Source: Cymodocea nodosa
Taxonomy: Eukaryota > Streptophyta > Magnoliopsida > Alismatales > Cymodoceaceae
DNA length: 64,000 nucleotides
Assembly (NCBI GenBank): GCA_036874045.1
Contig: CM072343.1
Span: 7,584,001 to 7,648,000, forward strand
Reading direction: 5' to 3'
This document shows, in pieces, positions 33,632-44,018 of the stretch (positions within the stretch are counted from its first letter, which is position 1; every line of letters starts with the position of its first letter). Position numbers and translations under genes: made by a program. The notes under the pieces were generated by a model. It saw only the letters and a program-made list of their open reading frames with translations. It was not told the DNA's origin and did not search any database.

Positions 33632-35371
33632 TAGTTATGTTTAAATTGCTGAACAATTATGTTTTAAAAGAATATTTTATTATTTCTTGAAGTACACGTG
33701 TCGAAACCATAATGCATGACTTAAGTGAACTTTCGGTGAGTTATCTCTAACTATCCAAAATTGCTGCTAGGCATCGGATAGTTAGACTTGTAACTCTTCG
33801 AAATGTTTCTTTTATTATAAAACTGCTGATGACACGTGTCGTGATCTAGAAGATTGACTTAAGTTATATATCAATGAGTTATCTATAACTATCCGAAATG
33901 CATCTGAGCATCGGATAGTTAAGTCTGTAAGTATCTGAAATGCACCTGAGCATCGGATAGTTAAATTTATGCACGTGTTTTGTAGTTAAATCAACGAAAT
34001 AAGTCTGTTGAATTATCAGTAACTCCACAGACCATTTATTTTCTAATATGCCATTGTAGCGGTTGCAGAAACAGGACAGTTGGAAGGAAAAAAACCACGA
34101 TTGCACATATTGCATAGGGAGAAGAAATCATCGTTGTTGATATGAATGAAGGAAATCCAACCGACCATTCAAGCAGAAGCAGTTACCACTGAAGAAATAT
34201 AAAAGAAAAGAAGAAAAAGAAGTAAAGTGTGTGTGATCGATGGGTATGGCCAGTGTGTACAGAGGTGGATCACCGTCGACAATTCTCTGAAGTACCACAC
34301 CAACCATTATCACCACCACCATAATCACCAACCATCGGAGGTCTGTGAGGATACTTTCCTAATGTCGGGTCGATTTCGAGCCAAACATAGTGCTTGACAA
34401 CCATTGTGAGGAGTGATCGCGTTGCGGGAAGGGAAGCCATTTTCACCAAGCGCCAACTCATATTTCAGGAGATCGTAAAGCTTCTAGCCTTGGTTTCGGG
34501 TTGATGCTTGTATGCTGAAGAGGAGATCATCTTGCAATTCTAGACTCGAGATTCTATAAGGAGAGGAGATAGAATTGTAAGTGGTTTAATTTTCAGTGGT
34601 GTAATCGTGTTGCATGTAGTGACAGAAGTATTTACTGTTGACTGAGATTACTTTACATTTCACCTTTTGCCCTTTTCCATGTTCATATCAAAACAAAAAT
34701 ACCAAAAACAACTTATTTGTGTTTATATTTTGTATTTGAGTGTTGTATCATGATTAATGTTATCTTTGTGAGTGTTGTGATTGTTTTATGTTTGTTTTAG
34801 TTTTACAATTTACTGAAATTTGTTCGTTCAAAAGACTTAAAGATTTTAATGGTTACTGTTTGAATTATCTGAATGTTAGTATTGCTTGATGATAAATCCA
34901 ATGTTTACTAACATTAAAGAGCTTAATTGATGTTATTTACAATCTATGGAATCGCCCAATGGTTGGCCGAATTCCTCTGTAAATAGTAGTATTAAATAGG
35001 AAATGCAGGCTCGTGGAGTTAACTTAAGTCCACGAGGTTAGTCCATTGAGTTAGCCATAACTCTACGAACTTTGTCCATTGAGATAACGGTAACTCAACG
35101 GAGAGCTTATTGAATATATAAATTTGATTGTTAAAAACGGAACAGTTCTCAATTCTTAAGCAATTCCCTATGGGATTGACCTGTACTTACACACTAATAC
35201 AATAGACACTATGCACTTGCAGCTAAAATACAAATTAGAATCAATATCTTATTTGTGTGAAAGGTTGTTTGTATACTTCTAAAAAGGAATAGGCATAAAG
35301 ATAAATTAACTAAGTAAAAACAAAAGTTAACAAATCCAAGTTTTTCTAGTGCCATGTTGGAGATCCAAACA
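33632..35371 (+). mobile_element. 5' LTR of G2, truncated at its start
   Basis: Begins at GTTATGTTTAAATTGCTG, which corresponds to about 19385 of the complete LTR, so some 260 bases are missing. TATA box TATAAAAG at 34198-34205. A hairpin cluster lies near its end: CTCGTGGA/TCCACGAG (35010-35036) and two CCATTGAG...CTCAACGG types (35043-35101). It ends GGAGATCCAAACA at 35371. Confidence 0.82.
34198..34205 (+). promoter_or_regulatory. TATA box of the Gypsy LTR
   Basis: TATAAAAG followed by a GA-rich stretch, conserved in the two G1 LTRs. The element transcript probably starts shortly downstream. Confidence 0.55.
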
Positions 35372-35410
35372 AGTTTTCTGGTGTCATACTAGGTAACAAA
35401 AAAAGTTTTA

Positions 35411-35428
35411 TGGCGCCGTTGCCGGGGA
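35411..35428 (+). promoter_or_regulatory. Primer-binding site of G2, tRNA-Asp
   Basis: TGGCGCCGTTGCCGGGGA, a perfect complement to the plant tRNA-Asp 3' end. It lies 39 bases after the LTR end instead of the 7 in G1: an extra degenerate PBS-like unit (AGTTTTCTGGTGTCATACTA) sits in between. Confidence 0.88.
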
Positions 35429-35504
35429 ATTAATATAAGCAACTGTTAGAGCTATTTTGTTTTAATAGCCAGAGTGTTGTGTATTTTCTTCTATAATTGA
35501 GAAT

Positions 35505-36380
35505 ATGGCATATGTTTATGCTCAAAGATTTCTGAAACCTGTAGTTAGCATATGTGAATTCTACAATTCTGAAGGTCATGACATTTTTGATTGTTTGAAA
35601 CTGTGACGTTTGTAGATGGCTAGATCCCATGAATAACAAATGAATTATCCTCAATATGATAGAGCCGAGTATGAGAATCCTATAGTTTACCCAACTGATG
35701 GTCAGTATAGAATGTGTAATATGTTGAGAGACACTGAAGTTTGGGATAGGTATGACAGACTAGAGCGTAGTATAGAGCAAAACTTGGACAAACTAGAATG
35801 CTTTATGTGTCAGCAACAAGAAGTCAACCAATTAAACTATAAGGAAGCATATTCAGAACCTAAAATGGATATAATTTACGAAACTAAAAAAACCATAATG
35901 AAAATTGATCAAAAATTGAATGCAATGAGATTAGATGATCTAGAAAGAAAACTAAAAGCATTGGACAAATATACAATGAAAATACAAGTTATGCAATAGG
36001 ACAATGGAAATTATAATGTTATAGATCTACGTAATTTGCAAAATATACAGCCAAAAGAAAAAATAATGCAATAGAATTTAAAGAATGCACTTTAAAACTA
36101 AAAACAATTGAAGATCATAATCACGAAAATGATATACAAAAACATCATGAGAGTAACAAAAATCTAGAAGATGTATGTGTCACATTAAGATCTGGAACTA
36201 ATATACCATCAAGAACTCAAAATGAAAATAATATGAAGGTGGATAAGAGTAAAAATCAAAATGATAATGAAAATGTAATAGCTGAAAATCTAGAAATCAA
36301 TGAAGAACAATCTGAATCTGCTAATGAAACTAGAAATGATCAAACCAATTAAACGAAAGAAAAAGAATCTTTTAAATCAA
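35505..36380 (+). pseudogene. Zinc-knuckle part of gag-pol of G2, broken
   Basis: Starts at ATG 35505 (MAYVYAQRFLKPVVSICEF). The knuckle has lost its second Cys (CEFYNSEGHDIFDC) and several stops follow (TGA and TAG near 35605-35637). The Tyr/Asn-rich segment and coiled coil are open from 35640 to 35999. A frameshift near 36060 separates it from the protease frame. The arrangement equals that of G1, with no capsid domain between PBS and knuckle. Confidence 0.75.
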
Positions 36381-37180
36381 AATCTTTAGCACCCTATCCT
36401 GAAAGATTACAACAAACAATACTTGAAAAACAAGAAAAAATCAAAGAAATTTTTGAAAAAGTACAAGTTAACATTCCTTTGTTAGATCTATTGTAGAAAA
36501 TGCCACCTTGTGCTAAATTTCTGAAGGATTAGTGTACTAAGAAAAGAGAGCAAAAAGTTCTTAGAAATGTCTTTTTAGCTAATCAAAGTAGTTCCCTATT
36601 TCTGCCACAAATTCCTAAAAAGTTATTTGATCTTGGAATCCCTGTTATATCATGCACCATAGGAAATACCATTCTAGAAAGAACCTTAATAGACTTAGGT
36701 GCAGGTATAAATGTTATGCCAAGTGATATATTTGCATCCTTAGGATTAGAAGGCTTAACTCCTACTAGTACGGTTATTCAATTAGCTGATAGAAGTATAA
36801 GATACCTTAGAGGAAAAACAGAGGATGTCTTAATTAAAATCAAAAACTTTATATATCCTATTGATATTGTAATTTTGGATTCCCAACAAATTAAGCATAA
36901 AAATTGCGATACATCTTTAATTTTGGGAAGGCCATTTTTAGCAACATCAGGGACTGTTATAAATTGTAAAACTGGAGTAATGAAGTTAGCATATGGTAAT
37001 GAGGATACTCAATTAAATATTTTCAAATTAGAAAGGTTTGAGGAGTTAGAAATGTCCTTACATACCATAGACTTTTTAGAAGATGAAGGAGATATGTTAG
37101 ACGATGTGATTTAAGAAGAATTAAATAGGCAAATCAATTCTGAAACTTTAGAAAGTGAAAGCATAAATATAGAAGGAGAT
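36381..37180 (+). pseudogene. Aspartic protease region of G2
   Basis: The lead-in (NIPLLDLL, KMPPCAKFLKD) contains two TAG stops (CAA and TGG in G1). The catalytic segment LIDLGAGINVMPSD spans about 36684-36725, then LADRSIRYLRGKTEDV and DTSLILGRPFLATSGT. The frame is shared with RT and integrase downstream; a TAA at 37112-37114 replaces CAA. It would process the Gag-Pol polyprotein. Confidence 0.82.
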
Positions 37181-38960
37181 TTGGAAGAAATTAATTTAGA
37201 AAATGATGATGTTCAATTAGGAGCTCTAGCTTCTGATGGACAACATTTAGAATTAAAACCTTTACCTCCTGAATTAACCTATATATTTCTGGAAGAAAAA
37301 CGAACCTGTCCAATCATTATTACTTCAAATTTAAAAGAGGATCAAATAGCTAAATTAAATGATGTAGTAAAAAGTTATAAAGAAGCAATAGGATGGACTA
37401 TGACTAATATAAAAGGGTTAAGTTCAACTTTATGCTGTCACTACATATATTTAGAAGAGAATGCTAAACCTGTTAGAATTCCTGAGAGGAGATTAAATCC
37501 AAACCTTAAAGAAGTAGTCAGGAACGAAATAGTGAAATGGTTAGATAATGACATAATTTATCCAATTTCTGATAGCTTGTGCTTTAGCCCAATCCAGGTA
37601 GTTCCCAAGAAATCAAGATTAACAGTTATTAGGAATGAAAGTCAAGACTTGATACCTACTAGAATTCAATCAGGCTAGAGAGTATGTATAGACTATAGAA
37701 AGTTGAATGTTGTGACTAGGAAAGATCATTTTCCCTTACCTTTTATAGATCAAATGCTAGAAACATTAGCAGGGCAAGAATATTTTTGTTTACTAGACGG
37801 GTATTCAGGTTATAATCAAATTCCAGTAGCATTAGAGGATCAAGAGAAAACAACTTTCACCTGTCCTAATGGAACTTATGCTTTTAAGAGAATGCCATTT
37901 GGATTATGCAATGCACCAGCTACCTTTCAAAGGTGTATGCAGGGCATATTTACTGGAATGACTGAAGATTTCTTAGAAATATTTATGGATGATTTTACTG
38001 TATATGGCAACACATATGAAGTTTGTTTAAGTAATTTAGACCAAATATTAAAACGCTGTGTGGAAAAAAATCTGGTTTTAAATTGGGAAAAATGTCACTT
38101 CATGGTTAAACAAGGAATAGTCTTAGGGCATGTTGTTTCAAAGAAAGGGCTGGAAGTAGATAAAGCTAAAATAGAAGTAATTTCTAATCTACCAGAACCT
38201 AAATCAGTAAAAGATATTAGATCATTTCTAGGACATGCTGGCTTTTATAGAAGATTTATTAAAGACATTAGCAAAATAGCTAGACCTTTAACTAATCTAT
38301 TAAAAAATGTCCCATTCAACTTTGATAAAAATTGTAAGGAAGCATTTTTTAGACTTAAAACTAGCTTAATTTCAACTCCTATAATTCAAGCACCTGATTG
38401 GAGCCATCCATTTGAATTAATGTGTGATGCATCTGATTTTGATGTAGGAGCAGTGTTGGAATAGAAGATAGAAAAATCTCCTAGAGTGATTCATTATGCA
38501 AGCAAAACCTAAAATGATGCTCAAGTTAATTACACAACTACTGAAAAAGAACTATTAGCTGTTGTGTTTGCCTTAGAAAAGTTTAGATCATATTTGATTG
38601 GAGCTAAAGTAATAGTATACATGGATCATGCAGCTTTAAAACGTCTAATAGCAAAAAAGGAAACTAAGCCTAGATTGATCCGATAGATATTATTATTACA
38701 AGAATTTGATCTAGAAATTAAAGATTAAAAAGGTTGTGAGAATGTAGTAGCAGATCATTTACCAAGATTACAAATAGAAAAATCAAATATTGAAATTAAG
38801 GATAATTTTCCTAATGAACAATTAATGACCATCAACACAATACCTTGGTATGCAGACATAATTAATTACTTAGTTACTGGTTTAACACCTAAGGATTGGA
38901 ATAGATAGGATAAGAAATTGTTTTTCTCAAGTGTAAAATATTACTAATGGGAAGACCCAT
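37181..38960 (+). pseudogene. Reverse transcriptase and RNase H of G2
   Basis: The frame continues from protease. RT: VRIPERRLNP, the VCIDYRKLN block (37682 on, preceded by TAG at 37676-37678 where SGWR is expected), HFPLPFID, LLDGYSGYNQIPVA, FKRMPFGLCNAPATFQRCM, and the active site EIFMDDFTVYG (FMDD, as in Athila). Connection: FLGHAGFYRRFI. RNase [46 protein letters not shown], so the acidic residues are in place. Stops: TAG 38462-38464, TAA near 38509, TAG near 38684, TAA near 38726 and others. All catalytic motifs are otherwise conserved, so the copy was active before decay. It is the only RT in the window. Confidence 0.9.
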
Positions 38961-40114
38961 ACTTATTTAAGAAATGTCTTGATCTGGTTTTAAGGAGGTG
39001 TGTTCCAGAAACTGAATATCAGAGCATATTGTCTTTCTGTCATGACCAAGATTATGGAGGGCATTTTGGCTTAGGGAAAATTGTTGCAAAAATTTTGCAA
39101 TGTGGGTTTTATTAGCCAAAACTATTCAAAGATGCTCATAAATATAGCTTAAGTTGTTTAAGATGTCAACAAATAGGAAGAATATCAAAGAGGAATATGA
39201 TGCCTCTTAATCCTATAGATTTTATGGGTCCATTTCCTATGTCTAATCAATTTAATTACATATTGTTGGGGGTAGACTATGTATCTAAATGGATAGAAGC
39301 TATTCTTACAAAAACTAATGACAAAAAAGTGGTAATACAATTTATAAGAACCAATATATTTGCCAGATTTGGAATACCTAAAGCTATTATCAGTGATAGA
39401 GGAACTCATTTCTGTAATAGAAGTTTTGAAGCCTTAATGAAGAAATATGGAGTAAACCACAAAATTGCAACATCATATCATCCGCAAATAAGTGGACAAG
39501 TAGAAAGTGCTAGCAAACAAATTAAGTTAATCTTAGAAAAAGTAGTAAATCCTACTAGAACAGATTGGGCTAATAGATTGGTAGATGCACTTTGTGCTTA
39601 TAGAACTACTTATAAGACATGCTTAGGTATGTCACCTTTTAGGCTAGTATATGGAAAAAGTTGTCATTTACCAACTGAAATAGAACATAAAGCTTATTGG
39701 GCATTAAAAACTCTGAACACTAATTTAAATCAAGTTGCTGAAAATAGGAAAATATAATTAATTGAATTAGAAGAATTTAGAAATGAAGCTTATTCGAAGA
39801 CTGTAAGAGAAAAAGAGAAAATGAAATTCTGGCATGATAGGAAAATTATTCCAAAAAGCTTTGAAATAGGACAAGAAGTATATCTTTACATGGCTAGACT
39901 CCATAACCATCTAGGAAAATTAAGATCTAGATGGGTAGGACCTTACATAGTTCGAAATATTTATCCTTATGGAGCTATTGAGATTGAAAATCCTAAAAAT
40001 CAGAATATCTTTAAAGTAAATGGATGAAGACTTAGACCTATTTTGAAAATACCAAAAAGTTCTTTTAGAATTATAGAAGAAGTCAGAGTAGAGGACTACT
40101 CGAGCTTTACTTAG
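38961..40114 (+). pseudogene. Integrase of G2
   Basis: Zinc-binding part: CHDQDYGGHFG ... LSCLRCQQ (39040-39175, with TAG for Trp in CGFYWP). Core: D in [13 protein letters not shown] in ISDRGTHF, E in SGQVESASKQIK; DDE is complete. The chain KRNMMPLNPIDFMGPFP is about 12 residues shorter than in G1 (IVEVEIFDVWGR missing), an in-frame deletion before the core. The C-terminal GPY/F-type module WVGPYIVRNIYPYGAIEI is intact. Stops: TAA 39755-39757 and TGA near 40025. The frame ends at TAG 40112-40114. Confidence 0.87.
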
Positions 40115-40482
40115 TAAGAAATCAGTTTTTATTTTATTTTTATATAAAAAAAATATATATATATATATATAATATAAAAAATCGTTGTAGTTCAACCGAT
40201 TGGATCCATCGGTATGATCGGAACATAAAAAATCTATATTTTCAGTAAAAAAATAAAATAAAATAAAATAAAATTTTAGGTTTAACCGAAACTGATTATT
40301 GGTTCAATCGGGAAAAAATGTCAGTCTAACCAAAACATAGTATCGGTTAAACTGGTAAAACAAAAAAAAACTATTATCTTAAGTTTTTTTTTATATATAT
40401 CTGTTTGTACGGGAAGTCCATTGAGTTACGCTTAACTCAACAAACTTACTCCGTTAAGTCTTGAGTTAGTCAACAAGCTTAT
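40115..40482 (+). other. Spacer between integrase and ORF X in G2
   Basis: AT microsatellite (about 40148-40172) and AT-rich DNA with repeated ACCGAAAC/TCGGTT phrases (40193-40370: TTTAACCGAAACTG, AACATAGTATCGGTTAA). A first imperfect hairpin TCCATTGAGTTA / TAACTCAACAAA lies at 40417-40443. No gene is seen. Confidence 0.65.
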
Positions 40483-40510
40483 TTCGTTGAGTTAACTGTA
40501 ACTCAACGAA
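40483..40510. repeat. Perfect hairpin before ORF X, 12-bp arms
   Basis: TTCGTTGAGTTA (40483-40494), loop ACTG, TAACTCAACGAA (40499-40510). It is 79 bases before a TATA-like site and 182 before the ORF X ATG. The Copia copies have a related hairpin at the same place (51199-51226 and 62569-62596). Confidence 0.88.
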
Positions 40511-40588
40511 GTACTATAGGTAAGACCACGAATGAGAGAGCAAGAATTGATTTGGAAATGACCCGATTACCCGCCTAAACTTAGGGCT

Positions 40589-40596
40589 TATTTATA
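40589..40596 (+). promoter_or_regulatory. Candidate internal TATA box for ORF X
   Basis: TATTTATA in GGGCTTATTTATACTAAAAC, 96 bases before the ATG at 40692. Copies F and H have TATTTAAA at the equivalent place. This suggests that ORF X has its own promoter in both element types, but no transcript data are available. Confidence 0.4.
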
Positions 40597-40691
40597 CTAA
40601 AACCTAGGGTTTTGGGGGCATTATCCGGCAGATCATTTAGAACTTAGAACAGAAAGATCAGAGCGACTCTGTGCTGTAGTGTAACTCCACG

Positions 40692-42913
40692 ATGAGGAAG
40701 ATGACACCTGAGTTCTGGGAAGATGCAGTTGACATAACACAATTTCTGAAAGAGTTAGAGGAATGGCACATGCGGTAGAAGATCAGGAACACAACAAGAG
40801 AAAAAGAGCTACAGAAGGTAGAATCAGAACTCTTCAACTTGAGAAAATTTTTAGTTGATTTGGGTATACAAGTAACCCAGATAGTAGAAACGAAAATCAA
40901 AGTAGCAACAGAAATTGCTTTAAGCAAAGAAAGAAAAATCAAGCCGAATAATGAAGTAGCCCTATAGTTAATCTAGTGCAAAGCCAGATTATGGTTTAAA
41001 AAGCGCATTGTTGGTCGTGCAAGGGGTGCAATAAGGCAGCAGCAACAAGCAGAGGAAGAATAGGAGGAGCCAACTGCTAAAAGACCTGTTCCTGAGGAAC
41101 AGCAGCCAGGACCTTCAGTTCCACCATTTAGGCCAACAATGTTGGGGACTTCGATTGAAGAAGAATTAAAAGAATTTCAAGGACTGGTTCAAGTTGGGAA
41201 AAACCAAGCAGAACCAGAAGATTTAGCAGTAGCTGAAGCACATCTAGTGTTTGATGCACTATGCAAGAGGAGGGCTACAGAAAAGTTGAAAGCCCAATAT
41301 AAAATCAAAGTAGAACAGCATCAAGAAGCTACTACCAGAACTACTATCAGATTTGTTGTAGGAGAAGCTGAAGCTGGTCCCTCGAGACCAACAAATATTG
41401 AAAAAATTAAACAGGAAGAGCCAGTACCGATGGCTCAAAGGCATGCAGAGCCTATGTTTTTAGATTTAATCTCAAAAGAAGAAGAGGAAGACCAGACACA
41501 ATTAATCACATGAAGGAAAGGAAAAGAGATAATGCTTGAAGGTCAAGAGGAGATTAAATCTGAAATACCAATATCAAAAGGGCTTGTAGAGCCAATTTTT
41601 ATAAACCTGCTATCTGATTCTGAGAAGGAGCAGGAGTAGCAGCAGTAAGAGCAAAGAGAAGAAAGAAATCAGGCTGAAATTAGTCTACAGCCTATACAAG
41701 AAGAAGAAACAAAAATTAGGGTAGAAACTGAATTGCCTGTGACTCCATCCCAATCTGCCACAGAATTAGAAAAAACAGTGACAGAGTAGATTGGTAGTCA
41801 GGAGGAAGAAGAAAGAATAGAAAATGAACAAGAAGCTGAACAAAGCCATTTGGACAAAAATGACTTTGCAGATTCCACTGAAGAGCAAGAAACTCTTCAG
41901 GAATTTATGGAAAGAATTCAAGACAGAGTGGAGAGTTCTACCGGCTCACCACCACAAACAAAAGCAGAAGCAAAAGTTCAGGAATCTGCAAAACATGTTC
42001 AAGTGCAACCTATGGAAGAGGAAGATCAAGAACAAACCCCTCTAGAACAACAAAGTCACATTCCTGACCCGACTGAAGCAACAGTTTTAAATGAAGTACA
42101 TTTTTGGAGTTAAGAAGCTTATAATAAATATCAAGAGATTAGGAGTTATGATATCATATACAGAGACCAGTAAATTGGGACGGATTGCAAGAAATCAAAG
42201 AATTATTTGAATTCCAAGGTCTATTGAATTTTATTTCTCAATAAAGAGGGCATGTAGTGTATGAAAATCTAGTGCCCTGCTTTTATGCAAACTTAAGAGA
42301 AGGAGAAGGAGGATTAATTTCCAACATGGAGGAAGCTGATGTACAGATAACATCAGAGCTTCTCCACAACATTTTTGGATTAAAGAATGAAGGACAGAAA
42401 ATTTTGGAAAGTACAACTGCCATTGAATGGACGGAACAAGAAATCAAGGACAGTTTGGCTATCAATCTTGGTGTGCCTTTATTAAATAGACTAAAGCATT
42501 TAAATGGTAAAGCACACATGATAGCTAACATTTTGATTAAGAATGTCTATCAACGACAAGGCCATGACATAGAACTGAGTCAATTTGTCAAGTGGGCCAC
42601 TTATGCAGTTGTAAATAGAATTCAAATAAATTGGTCTGCAGTTTTTATCTCCAAGCTGAGAACAGTGAAGAAGAAATTATTTTATGGAGATTTGATTCCA
42701 CTACTGATGGTGGATTGTATCGATTTCACTAAATGGGCATCAAAAAGGATCAAATCAAGAAACATTTCAGTGAAAGAATACATAAATTTTGTAGCTGCAA
42801 AGATTACTGAACCTTTTGGAGGAATTACAAGAGCTATAGAGAGAATTAACCAATTAGAACAACAATTAGAAAAACTCTAGAAGGAAGTAGATGAACTTAG
42901 GAATAGAGACTAA
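40692..42913 (+). pseudogene. ORF X of G2 (Transposase_32-like), broken
   Basis: About 740 codons from ATG 40692 to TAA 42911-42913. N-terminal helix (MTPEFWEDAVDITQFLKELE), a long Glu/Gln/Pro-rich, probably disordered middle (41100-42100) and a folded C-terminal domain (42180-42800): LQEIKELFEFQGLLNF, LVPCFYANLREGEGG, LLHNIFGLKNEGQ, AHMIANILIKNVYQRQGHD, YAVVNRIQINWSAVFISKL, ending in a Leu/Gln coiled coil. The domain aligns with ORF X of the SIRE-like copies (HANLFQRVGHNLEVSRS, RIQINWFDVF, KLFYGDA). The signature resembles the plant transposon protein domain from memory. Stops include TAG/TAA in the acidic part; a frameshift lies between 42113 and 42257. Function unknown. Confidence 0.75.
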
Positions 42914-43349
42914 TTGTATTGTTCGTCTACTTGTATATAATTGTATGAAAAATATCTGATTAAGTTGAACTGTAAATGATTCATATGAATGAATATAAAA
43001 TTTTCAGATATACTTTTCATGTTTGTTTTGAATGTGAAATGAATGGACTATACTGAATGTTATATAATTTGTGGAACATTATGCATGAATGTTTAAAAAT
43101 ATTTACAGTGCTAAATGACAGGATTAAAAAAATAGAATCTTGAAAATATCTACATGCTGCAAAGAAAAATGTAAATTCTGCATAACATGAAATGAACTGC
43201 AAGTTAAATATTTATATAATGTTCAAGATTAAATATTTTGATTAGAATGCTGCATTAATGACATATATTTAACTTTATTTCAGTTAGCAAAATGCAAAGC
43301 AAAAAAAAAAGAGGTACTTACGAGAAGTAAACTTAGAAGTTGCTAAGTG
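42914..43349 (+). other. 3' spacer of ORF X in G2
   Basis: AT-rich, matching 24561-24997 of G1 reversed. AATAAA-like sites are present, but I see no gene and no hairpin until 43350. Confidence 0.6.
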
Positions 43350-43513
43350 TTAACTCAACGAAGTAAGTTCGTTGAGTTAAACTTAACTCCATGAGGTCAG
43401 TAATATAATATAAGGTCACTCCGTTGAGTTATCTGTAACTCAATGAAGTTAGTCCGTGGAGTTAGCAACAATAATCGACATTATTCCATTGAGTTATCTG
43501 TAACTCAATGAGG
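43350..43513. repeat. Hairpin cluster between ORF X and gag (G2)
   Basis: Three inverted repeats in a row: TTAACTCAACGAA / TTCGTTGAGTTAA (43350-43380, perfect 13-bp arms, 5-base loop), TCCGTTGAGTTA / TAACTCAATGAA (43420-43447) and CCATTGAGTTA / TAACTCAATGAGG (43486-43513). G1 has the same cluster at 24330-24560. Confidence 0.85.
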
Positions 43514-44018
43514 TTAGTTCGTGGATTAAGCAGAACGGTTATTCTTTTAACCACAAACGAAACTTTGTCGGCTTAGCAGTTACCAAAATTTGAAATTAAT
43601 AGTGGTACACGTACCCATAAAAATAGGAACCACACTGCACATTGCAAGACACGTTCTTGCAACGAGATTTATTTACTTTATGGATGTGCATTATATATAT
43701 ATAACAGAATCTTATTTACGAGTTACCAGCACTTTTAAAAGAAAGGAGAATGCGTTGGGGGAACTGGAAGGAGAAGCAGCTGATTCAACTTCATCCGTCA
43801 ATAAATATTAACTGAATGGAAAGCTTCAGACTAGTAGGTAATTAATCTTCTGCTATTTATTTATGAGCACATGGACTCGTTCTCTAAGCACTAAATGATT
43901 AGTAAGAACACCTAACTAGGAATATTCAACATAGAGGTGTACTAAAACATTTTCTGAATTGGAGTTTAACGAAATCCTTTGGGGTGTAGCTAACCTTTCT
44001 TTAAAAGAGAACGTAGAG
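43514..44018 (+). other. Leader before gag in G2 with TATA-like tract
   Basis: TATATATATATA at 43692-43702, about 320 bases before the gag ATG. Conserved with G1. The 73-codon frame at 43590 is not supported as a gene. With the hairpin cluster just upstream it is a candidate internal promoter for gag. Confidence 0.45.

Noticed and set aside
37181..40114. Endogenous pararetrovirus (caulimovirus-like)
   Set aside because: LTRs, PBS, PPT and an integrase with a DDE triad are present; these mark an LTR retrotransposon.
43590..43811. Small ORF conserved between G1 and G2 before gag
   Set aside because: The copies are so similar in DNA that conservation of a 73-codon frame is expected; no motif or known start context.
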